From positions 4,799,360-4,863,359 of the forward strand of contig LR594584.1 of the NCBI GenBank assembly GCA_901538445.1: 64,000 nt of DNA, read 5' to 3'. This DNA is from Gemmataceae bacterium. Lineage in GTDB: Bacteria; Planctomycetota; Planctomycetia; Gemmatales; Gemmataceae. A program made the translations under genes and the position numbers. This document shows, piece after piece, positions 8,636-17,651 of this stretch. The first letter of the stretch is position 1; each line of letters begins with the position of its first letter. The notes under the pieces are model-generated. The model made no database searches. It saw nothing but the letters and a program-made list of their open reading frames with translations, and was not told the origin of the DNA.

Positions 8636-9579
8636 GAGCAAGCCGCCGCGGCCGGCACCGGCAGCCCCATCGCGCGGAACAGGTTGGCGTCGGCCGTCTC
8701 GTCCGGGTTCGGAGCGGTCAGCAGCTTCTCGCCGAAGAACACCGAGTCGGCCCCGGCCAGGAAGCAAAGGATTTGCAGCTCGCGGCTCATGCGGTCGCGG
8801 CCGGCGCTGAGCCGCACCCGCGCCTTCGGGAACGCGATGCGGGCCGTCGCGATGAGCCGCACCAGTTCGACCGAATCGACCGGCGGGGCCATCTGAAGCG
8901 GGGTGCCGCTCGCCGGCATCAGGCAGTTGATCGGCACGCTCTCGGGCGGTGTTTCGAGGTTCGCGAGCTCGACCAGCATCATGAGCCGGTCGTCCTCGGT
9001 CTCGCCCATCCCGAGGATGCCCCCGCAGCACACCGAGATTCCGGCCTTGCTCACCGCCTTGAGCGTGTTCAGCCGGTCGTCGTAGGTGCGGGTGGTGACG
9101 ACCTCGGGGTAGAACCGGCGGCTCGTGTCGAGATTGTGGTTGTAAGCCGTGAGCCCGGCCTCCGCGAGCCGACGGGCTTGGTCCTCGCTGAGCATGCCGA
9201 GGGTGACGCACGCCTCCATGTCGAGCCCGCGAACCACCCGGACCATGTCGAGGACGCGGTCGAACTCGGGGCCGTCCTTGGGCGACCGCCACGCGGCCCC
9301 CATGCAGAACCGGGTCGCGCCGGCGGCCTTGGCCTGCTCGGCCTTCTCGCGGACCGCGTCGACGGTCATCAGCGGGTGGCGGTCGACGGGGGTGTCGTAG
9401 TGCGCCGACTGCGAGCAGTACCCGCAGTCCTCGGGGCACCCGCCCGTTTTGATGCTGAGGAGCGCGCACCGCTGGACGTCGGCGTAGTCGCGGAACGTGC
9501 GGTGGACCTCGGCCGCCCGGAGCATGAGTTCGGGGAGCGGGAGGTCGTAGACGGCGCGGAAGTCGGCGAGGGTTTTCAT
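8632..9579 (-). CDS. bioB: Biotin synthase
   Basis: A 315-residue radical-SAM enzyme that inserts sulfur into dethiobiotin to give biotin. The SAM-binding 4Fe-4S cysteines are C48, C52 and C55 in [10 protein letters not shown]. Family segments [15 protein letters not shown] and [12 protein letters not shown] are intact, as is [23 protein letters not shown]. The length is normal. It is the first gene of the coupled bioB-bioF-bioDA operon, with a GTGA overlap to bioF. The ATG at 9577-9579 matches the usual short N-terminus. A divergent gene starts at 9712, so the operon promoter should lie in 9580-9711. bioC, bioH and birA are not in the window. Confidence 0.96.
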   Translation of the reverse strand: MKTLADFRAVYDLPLPELMLRAAEVHRTFRDYADVQRCALLSIKTGGCPEDCGYCSQSAHYDTPVDRHPLMTVDAVREKAEQAKAAGATRFCMGAAWRSPKDGPEFDRVLDMVRVVRGLDMEACVTLGMLSEDQARRLAEAGLTAYNHNLDTSRRFYPEVVTTRTYDDRLNTLKAVSKAGISVCCGGILGMGETEDDRLMMLVELANLETPPESVPINCLMPASGTPLQMAPPVDSVELVRLIATARIAFPKARVRLSAGRDRMSRELQILCFLAGADSVFFGEKLLTAPNPDETADANLFRAMGLPVPAAAACS

Positions 9580-9711
9580 CCGAGGAAGTGTAGCGGCCGC
9601 GCCCGCCGCTGGCGAGCGGTCCCACTTCCTGCGCGCTTCGCGGCGGCGGAGGGAAGCGGTATGATCGGCAAGGCCGAATGGGCGAATACCCGGTGGGTGG
9701 TGGAGCGGACT

Positions 9712-10401
9712 ATGACGGAGAAGCAGTGGCTGGTGGGTCAACTTGCCCATCCGATGCTGAAGTGCCTTCGTGACGGCTCCACGGAGCCCAGCCCGAGAAA
9801 GCTGCGCCTCTTTGCAGTGGCCTGCTGCCGCACGGCCTGGCGTCATCTCACCGATCCGCGAAGTCGCTCCTCTGTGGATGCCGCGGAGGCGCACGCCGAT
9901 GACCGGGTTACGGTCTCGGAACTCCACCCCACAGTCGTCGCAGCATTCGAAGCGGTGACGGAAATCTGCGTAACGAAAGGACAAGATCCTCGGTGGGAGC
10001 TGAGGAGGGCACCGGTTTTGTTCAATAGGGGCGGTGCCGCCGGAGTGAGGTGGGCTATCGCTGCGGCTTACTCGGGAATGGACGACGCATCACGCGCGGC
10101 TGATGTCGCAGAATCTGTAGCAAACCGGACCGAACTCGCTACGGAATGTACCTTCCTCCGCGAGATCTTCGGCAACCCGTTCCGGCCGGTGACCTTCGAT
10201 CCGGCGTGGCGCACAGCCACAGTGACGGCGCTCGCGGCCGGGATCTACGAGGAGAAGGCGTTCGACCGGTTGCCGATCCTGGCGGACGCTCTTCAGGACG
10301 CGGGGTGCGACGTGGACGCGATCCTCGACCACTTCCGCGACCCGACCGCCGCCCACGTCCGCGGGTGCTGGGCGCTCGACCTGGTGCTGGGCAAGGAGTA
10401 G
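9712..10401 (+). CDS. Gemmata-type hypothetical protein ([10 protein letters not shown] family)
   Basis: A 229-residue protein starting [19 protein letters not shown], with a [17 protein letters not shown] motif near residue 30. This pattern recurs in many unannotated Gemmataceae proteins, often encoded in large paralogous sets. The final 67 residues are nearly the same as the tail of the unrelated gene at 1443-2156. The frame stays open further upstream, with an ATG at 9661, but the family normally begins at MTE, so 9712 is preferred. No catalytic motif or signal peptide is seen. Function unknown. Confidence 0.75.
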   Translation: MTEKQWLVGQLAHPMLKCLRDGSTEPSPRKLRLFAVACCRTAWRHLTDPRSRSSVDAAEAHADDRVTVSELHPTVVAAFEAVTEICVTKGQDPRWELRRAPVLFNRGGAAGVRWAIAAAYSGMDDASRAADVAESVANRTELATECTFLREIFGNPFRPVTFDPAWRTATVTALAAGIYEEKAFDRLPILADALQDAGCDVDAILDHFRDPTAAHVRGCWALDLVLGKE

Positions 10402-10498
10402 GCTTCGTCGGGGCGAGCGGTGGGTGGTTGATGCGGTGCCCGGCGGGGCGTAGAGTGCTGGGCGTGGCACCGCCCCTGACCCCACCAGGATCACCCCA

Positions 10499-11140
10499 AT
10501 GAGGCTCATCCTCTCCGCACTGCTGCTGACACTTCCGGCGCTGCTCCCCGCGGCCGGGGCCGACAAGCCGAAGCCGGTCGCGCTGTTCGACGGCAAGACG
10601 TTCGACGGCTGGGAGGGCGACACCGCCAAGACGTGGAAGGTCGAGGACGGGTGCCTCGTCGCCGGCTCGCTCGACGCGGTCGTGCCCCGCAACGAGTTCC
10701 TCTGCACCAAGAAGACCTACGAAGACTTCGAGCTGAAGGTCACGTTCAAGCTCACCGGCGAGAAGAACAAGAACGCGGGCGTGCAGTTCCGGACCAAGCG
10801 GATCCCGAACCACCACGAGGTGAGCGGGTATCAGGCCGACGCCGGCCAGGATTACTGGGGCGCGCTCTACGACGAGTCGCGGCGGAAGAAGGTGCTCGCA
10901 AAGCCGGACCCGAAGGTACTCGAGAAGCTCGTGAAGCACGACGACTGGAACGAATACGTCATCCGGTGCGAGGGGCCGCGTGTCAAGCTCACGCTCAACG
11001 GCACCGTCACCGTGGACTACACCGAGGAGGACGCGACCGTCGAGCGCTCGGGCATCATCGGCTTGCAGATCCACGGCGGCGCGAAGGCCAAGGTGTACTA
11101 CAAGGACATCACAATCGAAGAGCTGCCCGCCAAGAAGTGA
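10499..11140 (+). CDS. Secreted DUF1080 (3-keto-disaccharide hydrolase domain) protein
   Basis: A 213-residue protein with a clear signal peptide (about residues 1-21, ending in AAGA). One DUF1080 domain follows: ALFDGKTFDGWEG, a jelly-roll core with NAGVQFRTKRI and HEVSGYQADAGQDYWGALYDE, and a terminal IGLQIHGGAKAKVYYKDI. This domain belongs to a concanavalin-like fold that is very abundant in planctomycetes and is linked to glycan breakdown. The protein is probably exported. The next gene starts only 13 bases downstream, after a palindromic repeat interrupts the junction. Confidence 0.9.
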   Translation: MRLILSALLLTLPALLPAAGADKPKPVALFDGKTFDGWEGDTAKTWKVEDGCLVAGSLDAVVPRNEFLCTKKTYEDFELKVTFKLTGEKNKNAGVQFRTKRIPNHHEVSGYQADAGQDYWGALYDESRRKKVLAKPDPKVLEKLVKHDDWNEYVIRCEGPRVKLTLNGTVTVDYTEEDATVERSGIIGLQIHGGAKAKVYYKDITIEELPAKK

Positions 11141-11152
11141 GGGCGAGCTCCA

Positions 11153-12295
11153 ATGGTGGGGCAGGCATTCTTGCCTGCCTCCAACCAGACGGGCGACAGG
11201 CAAGAATGCCTGCCCCACCAGCAGCGTCGACCGGAGCGAACCGGGATCAATCACATCTTCGACCACATCGTCGTCGGTCAGGGGATCGCGGGCACGACGC
11301 TCGCGTGGTGCCTGCGCCGCCGCGGGCTGCGGGTGCTCGTCGTCGACCGCAACCGACGCGACGGCGCGTCGCACGTCGCCGCGGGCCTCGTCACCCCCGT
11401 CACCGGCAAGCGGCTCGCGAAGTCGTGGCGGTGGGGCGAACTCTTCCCCGCCGCACGCGACTTCTACCGCTCGGTCGAGCGCGACACCGGCACGTCACTT
11501 TTCCACGAGCGCCCGTCACTGCGGCTGTTCGCGAGCGAGGCCGAGCGCAGCGAGTACCTGCGGCGGCGCGAGATGCTCGGCGAACTGGTCCGCGACGCAA
11601 CGAACATCCCCGGGTGCTTCGCCGCGCCGTTCGGTGGCCTCGAGATGCCGCACGCCGCACGCCTCGACGTGCCCGCGTACCTCGACGCCTCGCGTGAGCA
11701 GTTCCGCGCCGCCGGCGGCTTCCTCGCGGCCGATCTCGACCCGACCCGCGACGTGGAGTTGCGAGCGGACGGCGTGCGGCTCCCGCGGCTCGGCGTCGAA
11801 GCGCGTGGGCTGGTGTTCTGCCGCGGATTCTCCGTGAGCGACCCGTGGTTCGGCCGCGTGCGGTTCAACGCGGCCAAGGGCGAGATCCTTACCGTGCGTA
11901 TTCCGGGGCTCCGCGAGGAGCGCGTCGTTCACCGCGGCGTGTGGCTCGCGCCGGTGGGTCGCGAACTCTACCGCTGCGGCGCGACCTACGCCTGGGACGA
12001 CCTCAACAACACCCCCACGGCCGCGGGCCGCGCCGAGATCGTATCGCGGTTGCGCGAACTCCTGCGCGTGCCGTTCGAGGTGCTCGACCACAGCGCCGCG
12101 GTGCGGCCGGTCGTTGACGCGGGCTACCCCGTGCTGGGACGCCACCCGGACCGCCCGCAACTTGCGTACTTCAATGGGCTCGGCTCGAAGGGCTCGCTCC
12201 TCGCGCCGTTTTTCGCCGAGCAGCTCGCGGCGCACCTCTGCGGCGAGCGCGACGTCGAGCCCGCACTCGACGTGCGGCGGTTCTTTGCTCCTTAA
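11153..12295 (+). CDS. FAD-dependent oxidoreductase (DAO/glycine-oxidase-like)
   Basis: The frame encodes 380 residues. The conserved protein begins around residue 37 with FDHIVVGQGIAGTTLAWCL, a Rossmann GxGxxG dinucleotide-binding motif, followed by VLVVDRNRRDGASHVAAGLVTP. The C-terminus PVLGRHPDRPQLAYFNGLGSKG fits the D-amino-acid oxidase superfamily. The first 23 or so residues are translated repeat DNA (11154-11220), which suggests the element landed at the 5' end and now provides the start. No ATG, GTG or TTG lies nearer the Rossmann fold in frame. Substrate unknown. No signal peptide, so probably cytosolic. Confidence 0.82.
   Translation: MVGQAFLPASNQTGDRQECLPHQQRRPERTGINHIFDHIVVGQGIAGTTLAWCLRRRGLRVLVVDRNRRDGASHVAAGLVTPVTGKRLAKSWRWGELFPAARDFYRSVERDTGTSLFHERPSLRLFASEAERSEYLRRREMLGELVRDATNIPGCFAAPFGGLEMPHAARLDVPAYLDASREQFRAAGGFLAADLDPTRDVELRADGVRLPRLGVEARGLVFCRGFSVSDPWFGRVRFNAAKGEILTVRIPGLREERVVHRGVWLAPVGRELYRCGATYAWDDLNNTPTAAGRAEIVSRLRELLRVPFEVLDHSAAVRPVVDAGYPVLGRHPDRPQLAYFNGLGSKGSLLAPFFAEQLAAHLCGERDVEPALDVRRFFAP
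11154..11220. repeat. Palindromic repeat supplying a start codon (GGTGGGGCAGGCATTC type)
   Basis: A perfect 24-bp inverted repeat (11154-11177 with 11197-11220). Its core, GGGGCAGGCATTCTTGCCTG, is also the centre of the mobile elements at 39146-39268 and 47144-47274, here without their outer ends. The ATG straddling its left edge (11153-11155) is the only visible start for the FAD oxidoreductase. Confidence 0.9.
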
Positions 12296-12399
12296 ACACA
12301 TTGCCAACTTCGCGGGGAAGTGTGCCAATCCTGGCGTTCGCGGTCACCTCGCGGTAGCATCGACACACGCACCCAACCCCCACAACCCGGAGTTCGGCC

Positions 12400-13656
12400 G
12401 TGACCACTCGCCGCCAGTTCCTCGCCGCGTCGGCCACCGCGGCGGCCGCACTTCCGTCGGCGTTCGCCGCGGGCAACGACCTCATCCGCGTCGGCCTCAT
12501 CGGGTGCGGCGACCGCGGCACCGGGGCCGCGGTGAACGCCCTCTCGGCTGACAAGAACGTGAAGCTCGTCGCGATGGCCGACGCCTTCCCGGACCGGCTC
12601 GACGGGAGCCTCGCAACGCTCCTCGCGAAGAAGGGCGTCGCCGAGAAGGTGGACGTGAAGCCCGACGCGAAGTTCGTCGGCTTCGACGCCTACAAGCACG
12701 TCATCGAGCGCAGCGACGTCGTACTGCTCACCACCCCGCCGCAGTTCCGCCCGCTCCACCTGAGGGCCGCCATCGACGCGGGCAAGCACGTCTTCGCCGA
12801 GAAGCCGTGTGCGGTGGACGCGCCGGGCGTGCGCTCGGTGCTGGAGTCGTGCGAGCGGGCGAAGACCAAGGGGCTGTCGGTCGTGTCGGGGCTGTGCCTG
12901 CGGTACGACGCCGGGTTCCGCGAGTGCGTGAAGCGGGTACACGGCGGCGCGATCGGCGACGTGGTGACGGTGTTCGCCAACGACTACCGCAGCGGCCGGT
13001 GGACCAAGGCCCGGCGGCCGGACTGGACCGACATGACGTACCAGATGCGGAACTGGTACAACTTCACGTGGCTGTCGGGCGACTTCAACGTCGAGCAGCA
13101 CGTCCACTTCCTCGACGTGGCCGCGTGGGTGATGCGCGACGCCTACCCGGTGAAGGCCGTCGGCATGGGCGGCCGGTCGGTGTACACCGGCCCCGACACC
13201 GGCAACATCTACGACCACTTCTCAGTCGTGTACGAGTACGCCGGCGGGCAGCGGCTCGTGAGCAACACGCGGCAGCAGCCGGGGTGCAAGAACGACCTGA
13301 GCGCGTTCGCACTCGGCACCAAGGGGCGGGCGCAGCTCTCCGAGAAGGACGGCGGCATGAACGTCCGCGGCGAACAGAACTGGACGTTCGAGGGGCCGGG
13401 CAACGCGATGTACCAGGCCGAGCACGGCGAGCTGTTCGCGAGCGTCCGCAGCGGCAAGCCGATCAACAACGGCGAGTACATGGCCCACAGCACACTGTTG
13501 GCGGTGATGGGCCGCATGGCCGCGTACACCGGCCGCGAGGTGACGTGGAAGATGGCGCTGGAGTCGAAGGAGGACCTGACCCCGGCGAAGTGCGACTGGG
13601 ACGCGAAGCCGCCCGAGGCGGCCGTCGCCGTCCCGGGCGTGACGAAGTTCGTGTGA
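12400..13656 (+). CDS. Gfo/Idh/MocA family oxidoreductase, Tat-exported
   Basis: A 418-residue protein with a twin-arginine signal (TTRRQFLAASATAAAA, cleavage near AFA). A Rossmann domain follows: IRVGLIGCGDRGTG, then VAMADAFPDR, AIDAGKHVFAEKPCAVD with the family EKP motif, and an alpha/beta C-terminal domain. Such Tat-exported members are numerous in planctomycetes and may oxidise or hydrolyse glycosides with tightly bound NAD. The start is GTG at 12400-12402, with GGAG upstream. It ends 81 bases before a convergent gene, and a two-hairpin repeat lies between them. Confidence 0.9.
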   Translation: MTTRRQFLAASATAAAALPSAFAAGNDLIRVGLIGCGDRGTGAAVNALSADKNVKLVAMADAFPDRLDGSLATLLAKKGVAEKVDVKPDAKFVGFDAYKHVIERSDVVLLTTPPQFRPLHLRAAIDAGKHVFAEKPCAVDAPGVRSVLESCERAKTKGLSVVSGLCLRYDAGFRECVKRVHGGAIGDVVTVFANDYRSGRWTKARRPDWTDMTYQMRNWYNFTWLSGDFNVEQHVHFLDVAAWVMRDAYPVKAVGMGGRSVYTGPDTGNIYDHFSVVYEYAGGQRLVSNTRQQPGCKNDLSAFALGTKGRAQLSEKDGGMNVRGEQNWTFEGPGNAMYQAEHGELFASVRSGKPINNGEYMAHSTLLAVMGRMAAYTGREVTWKMALESKEDLTPAKCDWDAKPPEAAVAVPGVTKFV

Positions 13657-13665
13657 TTGGTCGTT

Positions 13666-13732
13666 GGCGAGCCGTGCCAGTCATGGCACGGGTTGTGGTG
13701 AATCACCCGCGTCATGACTGACGCGGCTCGCC
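13666..13732. repeat. REPIN-like pair of GGCGAGC half-sites between convergent genes
   Basis: Two 28-nt half-sites face each other (13666-13693 and 13705-13732) across an 11-base loop. Each half has fixed ends (GGCGAGC and GGGT) and a 7-bp stem closed by the loop GTCA. The stems differ in sequence (CGTGCCA against CGCGTCA), yet each is fully paired. It may double as a terminator for both flanking genes. Confidence 0.9.
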
Positions 13733-13737
13733 AAGCA

Positions 13738-16700
13738 TCACTTCTTCACCGGCCACACCACCCGGCCCGGGGTGGTGGTGCGGATGCTGTAGAGGGTGCC
13801 GCCGCCGGTGATGTACAGGGTCTTGAGGTCGTTGCCGCCGAACGCGCAGTTGGTGACCTCGTCGGTCGGCACGGCCAGGAACGCGAGCAGCTTGCCGCTG
13901 TCCGGGTCGATGACGTAGATACCGCCTTTCACGTCGGCCGCGGGCTCCGCCGGCGGGTTCGGCTTGTTCAGCCCGCCCGCGACGTACAGCCGGCCCTTCG
14001 CGTCCTGCTTCAGCCCGTCCGGCCCGCGGCCCTTGCCCCAGTCGTGCAGCAGCTTCTGGCTCTTCGGATCGACGCTGCCGTCGGCCTTCAGGTCGAACCG
14101 CCACAGCTTGCGCGCGCCGCCCTCGCCGTTGTTGTTGTCCGCGACGAACAGGTACTTGTCGTCGGCCGACACGAGCACGCCGTTGGCGCGCTCGACCTCG
14201 CGGCCGATGACGCGGCTCACCTTGCCGTCCGGGTCGATGCGGTACACGCCCTCGATCGTCTTCCCGGCGGCGTCGAGTTGCTCCATGCCGTCGCGGGGGC
14301 CGTACCGCGGGTCGGAGAAGTAGATCCGGTTCTTCGAGTCGATGGTGAGGTCGTTCGGCGTGTTGTACTTCTTGCCGCCGAAGGAGTCGGTGAGCACGGT
14401 CCGCTTGCCGTCCGGGGTGATGCGGCTGACCGACTTGAACTCCGGCTCGCAGCACACGAGGTTGCCGTCGCGGTCGAACAGCAGCCCGTTCGTGCCGGCC
14501 TTCTCGCGGAACACCTTCTTCTCGCCGCCCGGCGCGAGCTGGTGAATGCCCTTGCTTCCGCTCGTGAACACGCCGAGCTTCGGATCCCACGCCGGCCCCT
14601 CGCCGCCCGCCCCTTCCGCCGAGAGCGTCGCGAGCTTCGCCCCCGGCTCGAAGACCGGCTCGTCCGCGGCCTTGAGAACCTTCTCGGCCGTCGTGAGGAC
14701 GAAGTCCGTTTCCTTGCCGAGCAGCTTGAAGGCGTGCGTCGCGGGGGCGTAGGCTGTGGCGAGTTCTTCCGCCGAAAGCGCCGCCCCGTTACCCGACACC
14801 CCGCCGGCAATCACGACCCGCTTGCCGGCGCACAGCGCCGCGAGGTGCCCGACGTCGCCGACGTCGCGGAGGATGCCCGGCGCGAGGGTGCCGAGCCGCT
14901 GCTTCTCGTACGGCACGTCGGTGACGAAGCTGGCGAGCGTGTTCACCGCAATCGTGCCGGTGACGCGCTTGTCGGTCGCCGCCGCGGCGAGGGCGATGAT
15001 GCCGGCCGGACCTTCCCCGACGACGACAACCTCCGGCGGGAGCTTGTAGCTCGGGCGTTGCTCGACGAGATCGAGCAACCGGCGCACGTCGCCGACCCAC
15101 TGCCCGAGCATCGGCCGACCGATCCACAGACTCCACTCGGACGAGTTGTGATCGGGTGCGCGGCCGACGCGGTCGCTGGAGAGGCGGTTCCGCCCCGTCG
15201 TTCGGGGGTAGAGTACGGCGACCGAGGTGCCATCCGTCTGCAACGCCTCCAACAGCGGCGAGCGGAGCAGTTCATCGCCCAGGGCAACGACAACGACGAG
15301 CCGTGTCTTGGACGCCGGAAGATGGTACTCGTCCCTCTGGCCGTGAACTGCGGCATCGGCCGCGACACCCGGTTCAGCAAGGAAGGGCACCACGGACGAA
15401 TCGGTCACGTGAACGCTGCGGACTTCTCCACCGGCCGGGAACCCACCGAGCGTCCTCTCGGCCAGCACGGCACGCTGAGCCTCGGCGTGCGTAGCCCAGG
15501 CGTCTTTCGATGCGGGAGGCACCGGCTTGGCGGCGAGCAGCTTCTTCGCCTCGGCGGCAGCATACCTCGGGATCGTCATGAAGTCCCTGGGGCGGGTGTC
15601 GCCGGGGAAGCAGCGGAGGTCTTCGGGCTTCTCGGTCGCGAACTTCGGCTCGGGGATCGGGTCGCCGGTGCCCTCGCCCTTCAGGTGCAGCGACATCCAC
15701 CCGTACATCGCCTCGCGCATCGCCTTGCTGTAGTCGTGCGGTCCCTCGAAGATCTCGTGCCGCAGTTGGCCCGGCCGGCGGTGCAGGTTGAACACCGTGT
15801 ACGCCCCCGCCACCGACTTCCGCGACTCGCCGACCGAGAACTGAACGCCGTCCTTCGTCGCGTTCATCACCATGAGCGCCCGCGGGGCGACCAGCCCCAG
15901 GACCGCCCACTCCTCGGTGAACTTCAGCGCCCCCGGCACCACCTCGCACATGCAGCACGCGGTCTGGAGGTACGACTGGTAGGTGCCGACCGAGCACACC
16001 GGCACCACGCACTTGAGCCGCTTGTCCCACGCGCCGGCGTACATCGTCTGGTTGCCGCCGCCACTCGCGCCGGTGATGCCGATGTTGTCGCCGTCCACCT
16101 CTTGCCGCGTCAGCAAGTAGTCGACCGCCCGCATGTTTTCGTACACCTGCAAGCCCGACAGCGGCGTGCCGAGCGGGAGCAGCGTGGCGGCGGTCATGTC
16201 GCCGTGGTACTCGCCGAGGGCGGTGCCGACGCCGCGCTCGCCGGCCCCGAACGCATCCACGCACAGCACCACGAACCCGAGCTTCGCCGCACCGATGCAC
16301 CGCGACTGCACCGTGGGGTCCTGCTTCGCCCCCTTCCAGTGCCCGTGGACCATCAGGATCGCCGGGGCCTTCTTCTGCTTCGTCGCATCTGGAACGTACA
16401 GGTTCGCCGTCATGCGGACGCCCGGCCGCGTCTGGAACGTGAGCTTCTCGACGGTGTACCCGTCGCGCTTGAGCGGCTCGCCGTGCTGCTGCGGGTCGAG
16501 CGGGCACGGCTTCGGGAGGAAGCACGCCTCGCCGCCCCACGCCGCGAACAGGTTCTTGCGCAACTCGGCTTCTTGCGCCTTCCACGCGTCGAGCGTTTCG
16601 GGCGGCTTGTCGTTCTTCCGCAGCTCGGCCGCCTGCTTGATGACGAACGCCTGGTACTGCTTGTTGAGCGGGAGGTCGTCGGCCGCCCGGACCGGCCACG

Positions 16701-16740
16701 CGACCACGAGCGAGAGTGCGACGAGTGCGAATCGCGACAT
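13738..16740 (-). CDS. Secreted alpha/beta-hydrolase (acetyl-xylan-esterase-like) fused to SMP-30 beta-propeller
   Basis: A 1000-residue exported protein with a signal peptide in residues 1-20. Residues about 90-350 are an alpha/beta hydrolase, with the nucleophile elbow GASGGG at 224-229 and a candidate His in EGPHDYS near 335. Residues about 430-680 look like a second hydrolase-like fold whose elbow is GEGPAG (574-579) and lacks Ser, so it is probably not catalytic. Residues about 690-1000 are an SMP-30/gluconolactonase propeller with NTPNDLTID, YFSDPRYG and ERANGVLVS, which carry the metal-binding pattern. This suggests a periplasmic enzyme acting on carbohydrate esters and lactones. The ATG at 16738-16740 is preferred over a frame extending seven residues further. 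Confidence 0.85.
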   Translation of the reverse strand: MSRFALVALSLVVAWPVRAADDLPLNKQYQAFVIKQAAELRKNDKPPETLDAWKAQEAELRKNLFAAWGGEACFLPKPCPLDPQQHGEPLKRDGYTVEKLTFQTRPGVRMTANLYVPDATKQKKAPAILMVHGHWKGAKQDPTVQSRCIGAAKLGFVVLCVDAFGAGERGVGTALGEYHGDMTAATLLPLGTPLSGLQVYENMRAVDYLLTRQEVDGDNIGITGASGGGNQTMYAGAWDKRLKCVVPVCSVGTYQSYLQTACCMCEVVPGALKFTEEWAVLGLVAPRALMVMNATKDGVQFSVGESRKSVAGAYTVFNLHRRPGQLRHEIFEGPHDYSKAMREAMYGWMSLHLKGEGTGDPIPEPKFATEKPEDLRCFPGDTRPRDFMTIPRYAAAEAKKLLAAKPVPPASKDAWATHAEAQRAVLAERTLGGFPAGGEVRSVHVTDSSVVPFLAEPGVAADAAVHGQRDEYHLPASKTRLVVVVALGDELLRSPLLEALQTDGTSVAVLYPRTTGRNRLSSDRVGRAPDHNSSEWSLWIGRPMLGQWVGDVRRLLDLVEQRPSYKLPPEVVVVGEGPAGIIALAAAATDKRVTGTIAVNTLASFVTDVPYEKQRLGTLAPGILRDVGDVGHLAALCAGKRVVIAGGVSGNGAALSAEELATAYAPATHAFKLLGKETDFVLTTAEKVLKAADEPVFEPGAKLATLSAEGAGGEGPAWDPKLGVFTSGSKGIHQLAPGGEKKVFREKAGTNGLLFDRDGNLVCCEPEFKSVSRITPDGKRTVLTDSFGGKKYNTPNDLTIDSKNRIYFSDPRYGPRDGMEQLDAAGKTIEGVYRIDPDGKVSRVIGREVERANGVLVSADDKYLFVADNNNGEGGARKLWRFDLKADGSVDPKSQKLLHDWGKGRGPDGLKQDAKGRLYVAGGLNKPNPPAEPAADVKGGIYVIDPDSGKLLAFLAVPTDEVTNCAFGGNDLKTLYITGGGTLYSIRTTTPGRVVWPVKK

Positions 16741-16848
16741 GAGTTCACCGGCTGGGAACAAGGCGAGGTGACGCCCAGTGTGGCGGGCGCGGCGGCGGGA
16801 TGCAACCGAGAACCCGGAGCGAGCCCTCCGGGTTCCGGTGTTGGGCGG

Positions 16849-17568
16849 TCACGGCGGGGGCGGCGACCACGGGTTGCCGGCGAGTTCGCGGGTCCACACC
16901 GGCTTCCCGTCCTTTACCGCGGTGAGCGTGACCTTCGAGACCATCGCGGCCCCGGGCTTGAACCCGGGCACTTCCTCCTCGACCTGGAACTCCAGCTCGC
17001 CCACCTTGTTCGTCGTCGCGCCGAACTCCTCGTCGCGCGGCTTCCGGTCCGCGGCGGTCACCTTGCCCGTGGCGAGGTCGATGGCGGCGACCCCGGCGGC
17101 CTCCTTGCGGGCGGCCTCCTCGATCTCGGGCGAGGGCCGCGCGCCGCCGGCGTAGTAGGCGTTGGCCTGCCACGCGACCGCGACCTTGCCCCCGGCCGCC
17201 GTGGCCCCGATGCGGAACGACCGCCCGTGCTGCTTCTGGGTCGCGGCCCAGTCCGGCATCTTGATCGCTTCGGACGTGCCGAGCGCCTTCCCCGTGGCGG
17301 CGTCGAGAGCGACGACCCGGAAGGCGTTCGGCATCTTCTCGTCGGCGACCCAGGCGACGACCGCAGTGCCGGACGCGCCGGCGAGCCGGTTCGCGGCCTT
17401 GCTCGCCCACAGCACCTTGCCCGTCGCGGCGTCGAGCGCCTCGACACCGCCCTTACCCCGGGCGTACACCATCTTGCCGTCCGGCGAGGCGACGACGTCC
17501 GGCCCGACCCACTGCCCGGCGGGTGCCGGGTCCGCGGCGAGTACCACCGCAAGCAACACGACCGACAT
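16849..17568 (-). CDS. PQQ/BamB-like beta-propeller fragment protein
   Basis: A 239-residue protein with a short hydrophobic leader (MSVVLLAVVLAADPAPAG). Repeated AATGKVLWAS, ALDAATGKALG and AIDLATGKVTA motifs are the strand-turn signature of PQQ-like quinoprotein repeats. Only about three to four blades are present, fewer than the seven or eight needed to close a propeller, so it may be a short family member or a remnant. The ATG at 17566-17568 opens the leader. It lies between the esterase fusion and the rifampin-phosphotransferase-like gene on the same strand. No enzymatic residues identified. Confidence 0.65.
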   Translation of the reverse strand: MSVVLLAVVLAADPAPAGQWVGPDVVASPDGKMVYARGKGGVEALDAATGKVLWASKAANRLAGASGTAVVAWVADEKMPNAFRVVALDAATGKALGTSEAIKMPDWAATQKQHGRSFRIGATAAGGKVAVAWQANAYYAGGARPSPEIEEAARKEAAGVAAIDLATGKVTAADRKPRDEEFGATTNKVGELEFQVEEEVPGFKPGAAMVSKVTLTAVKDGKPVWTRELAGNPWSPPPP

Positions 17569-17651
17569 GCGATTCCCCCGATGCGAGGTGCGAAGCAACC
17601 CGCCCCAGTGTACCCGAAGCAATTCGATGCGGTGTAACAAGCCAGGGGGTA

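Noticed and set aside
13714-17637. 1307-codon plus-strand open frame
   Set aside because: It is antisense to the esterase/SMP-30 fusion and the propeller-like gene, both of which have clear domains and signal peptides.
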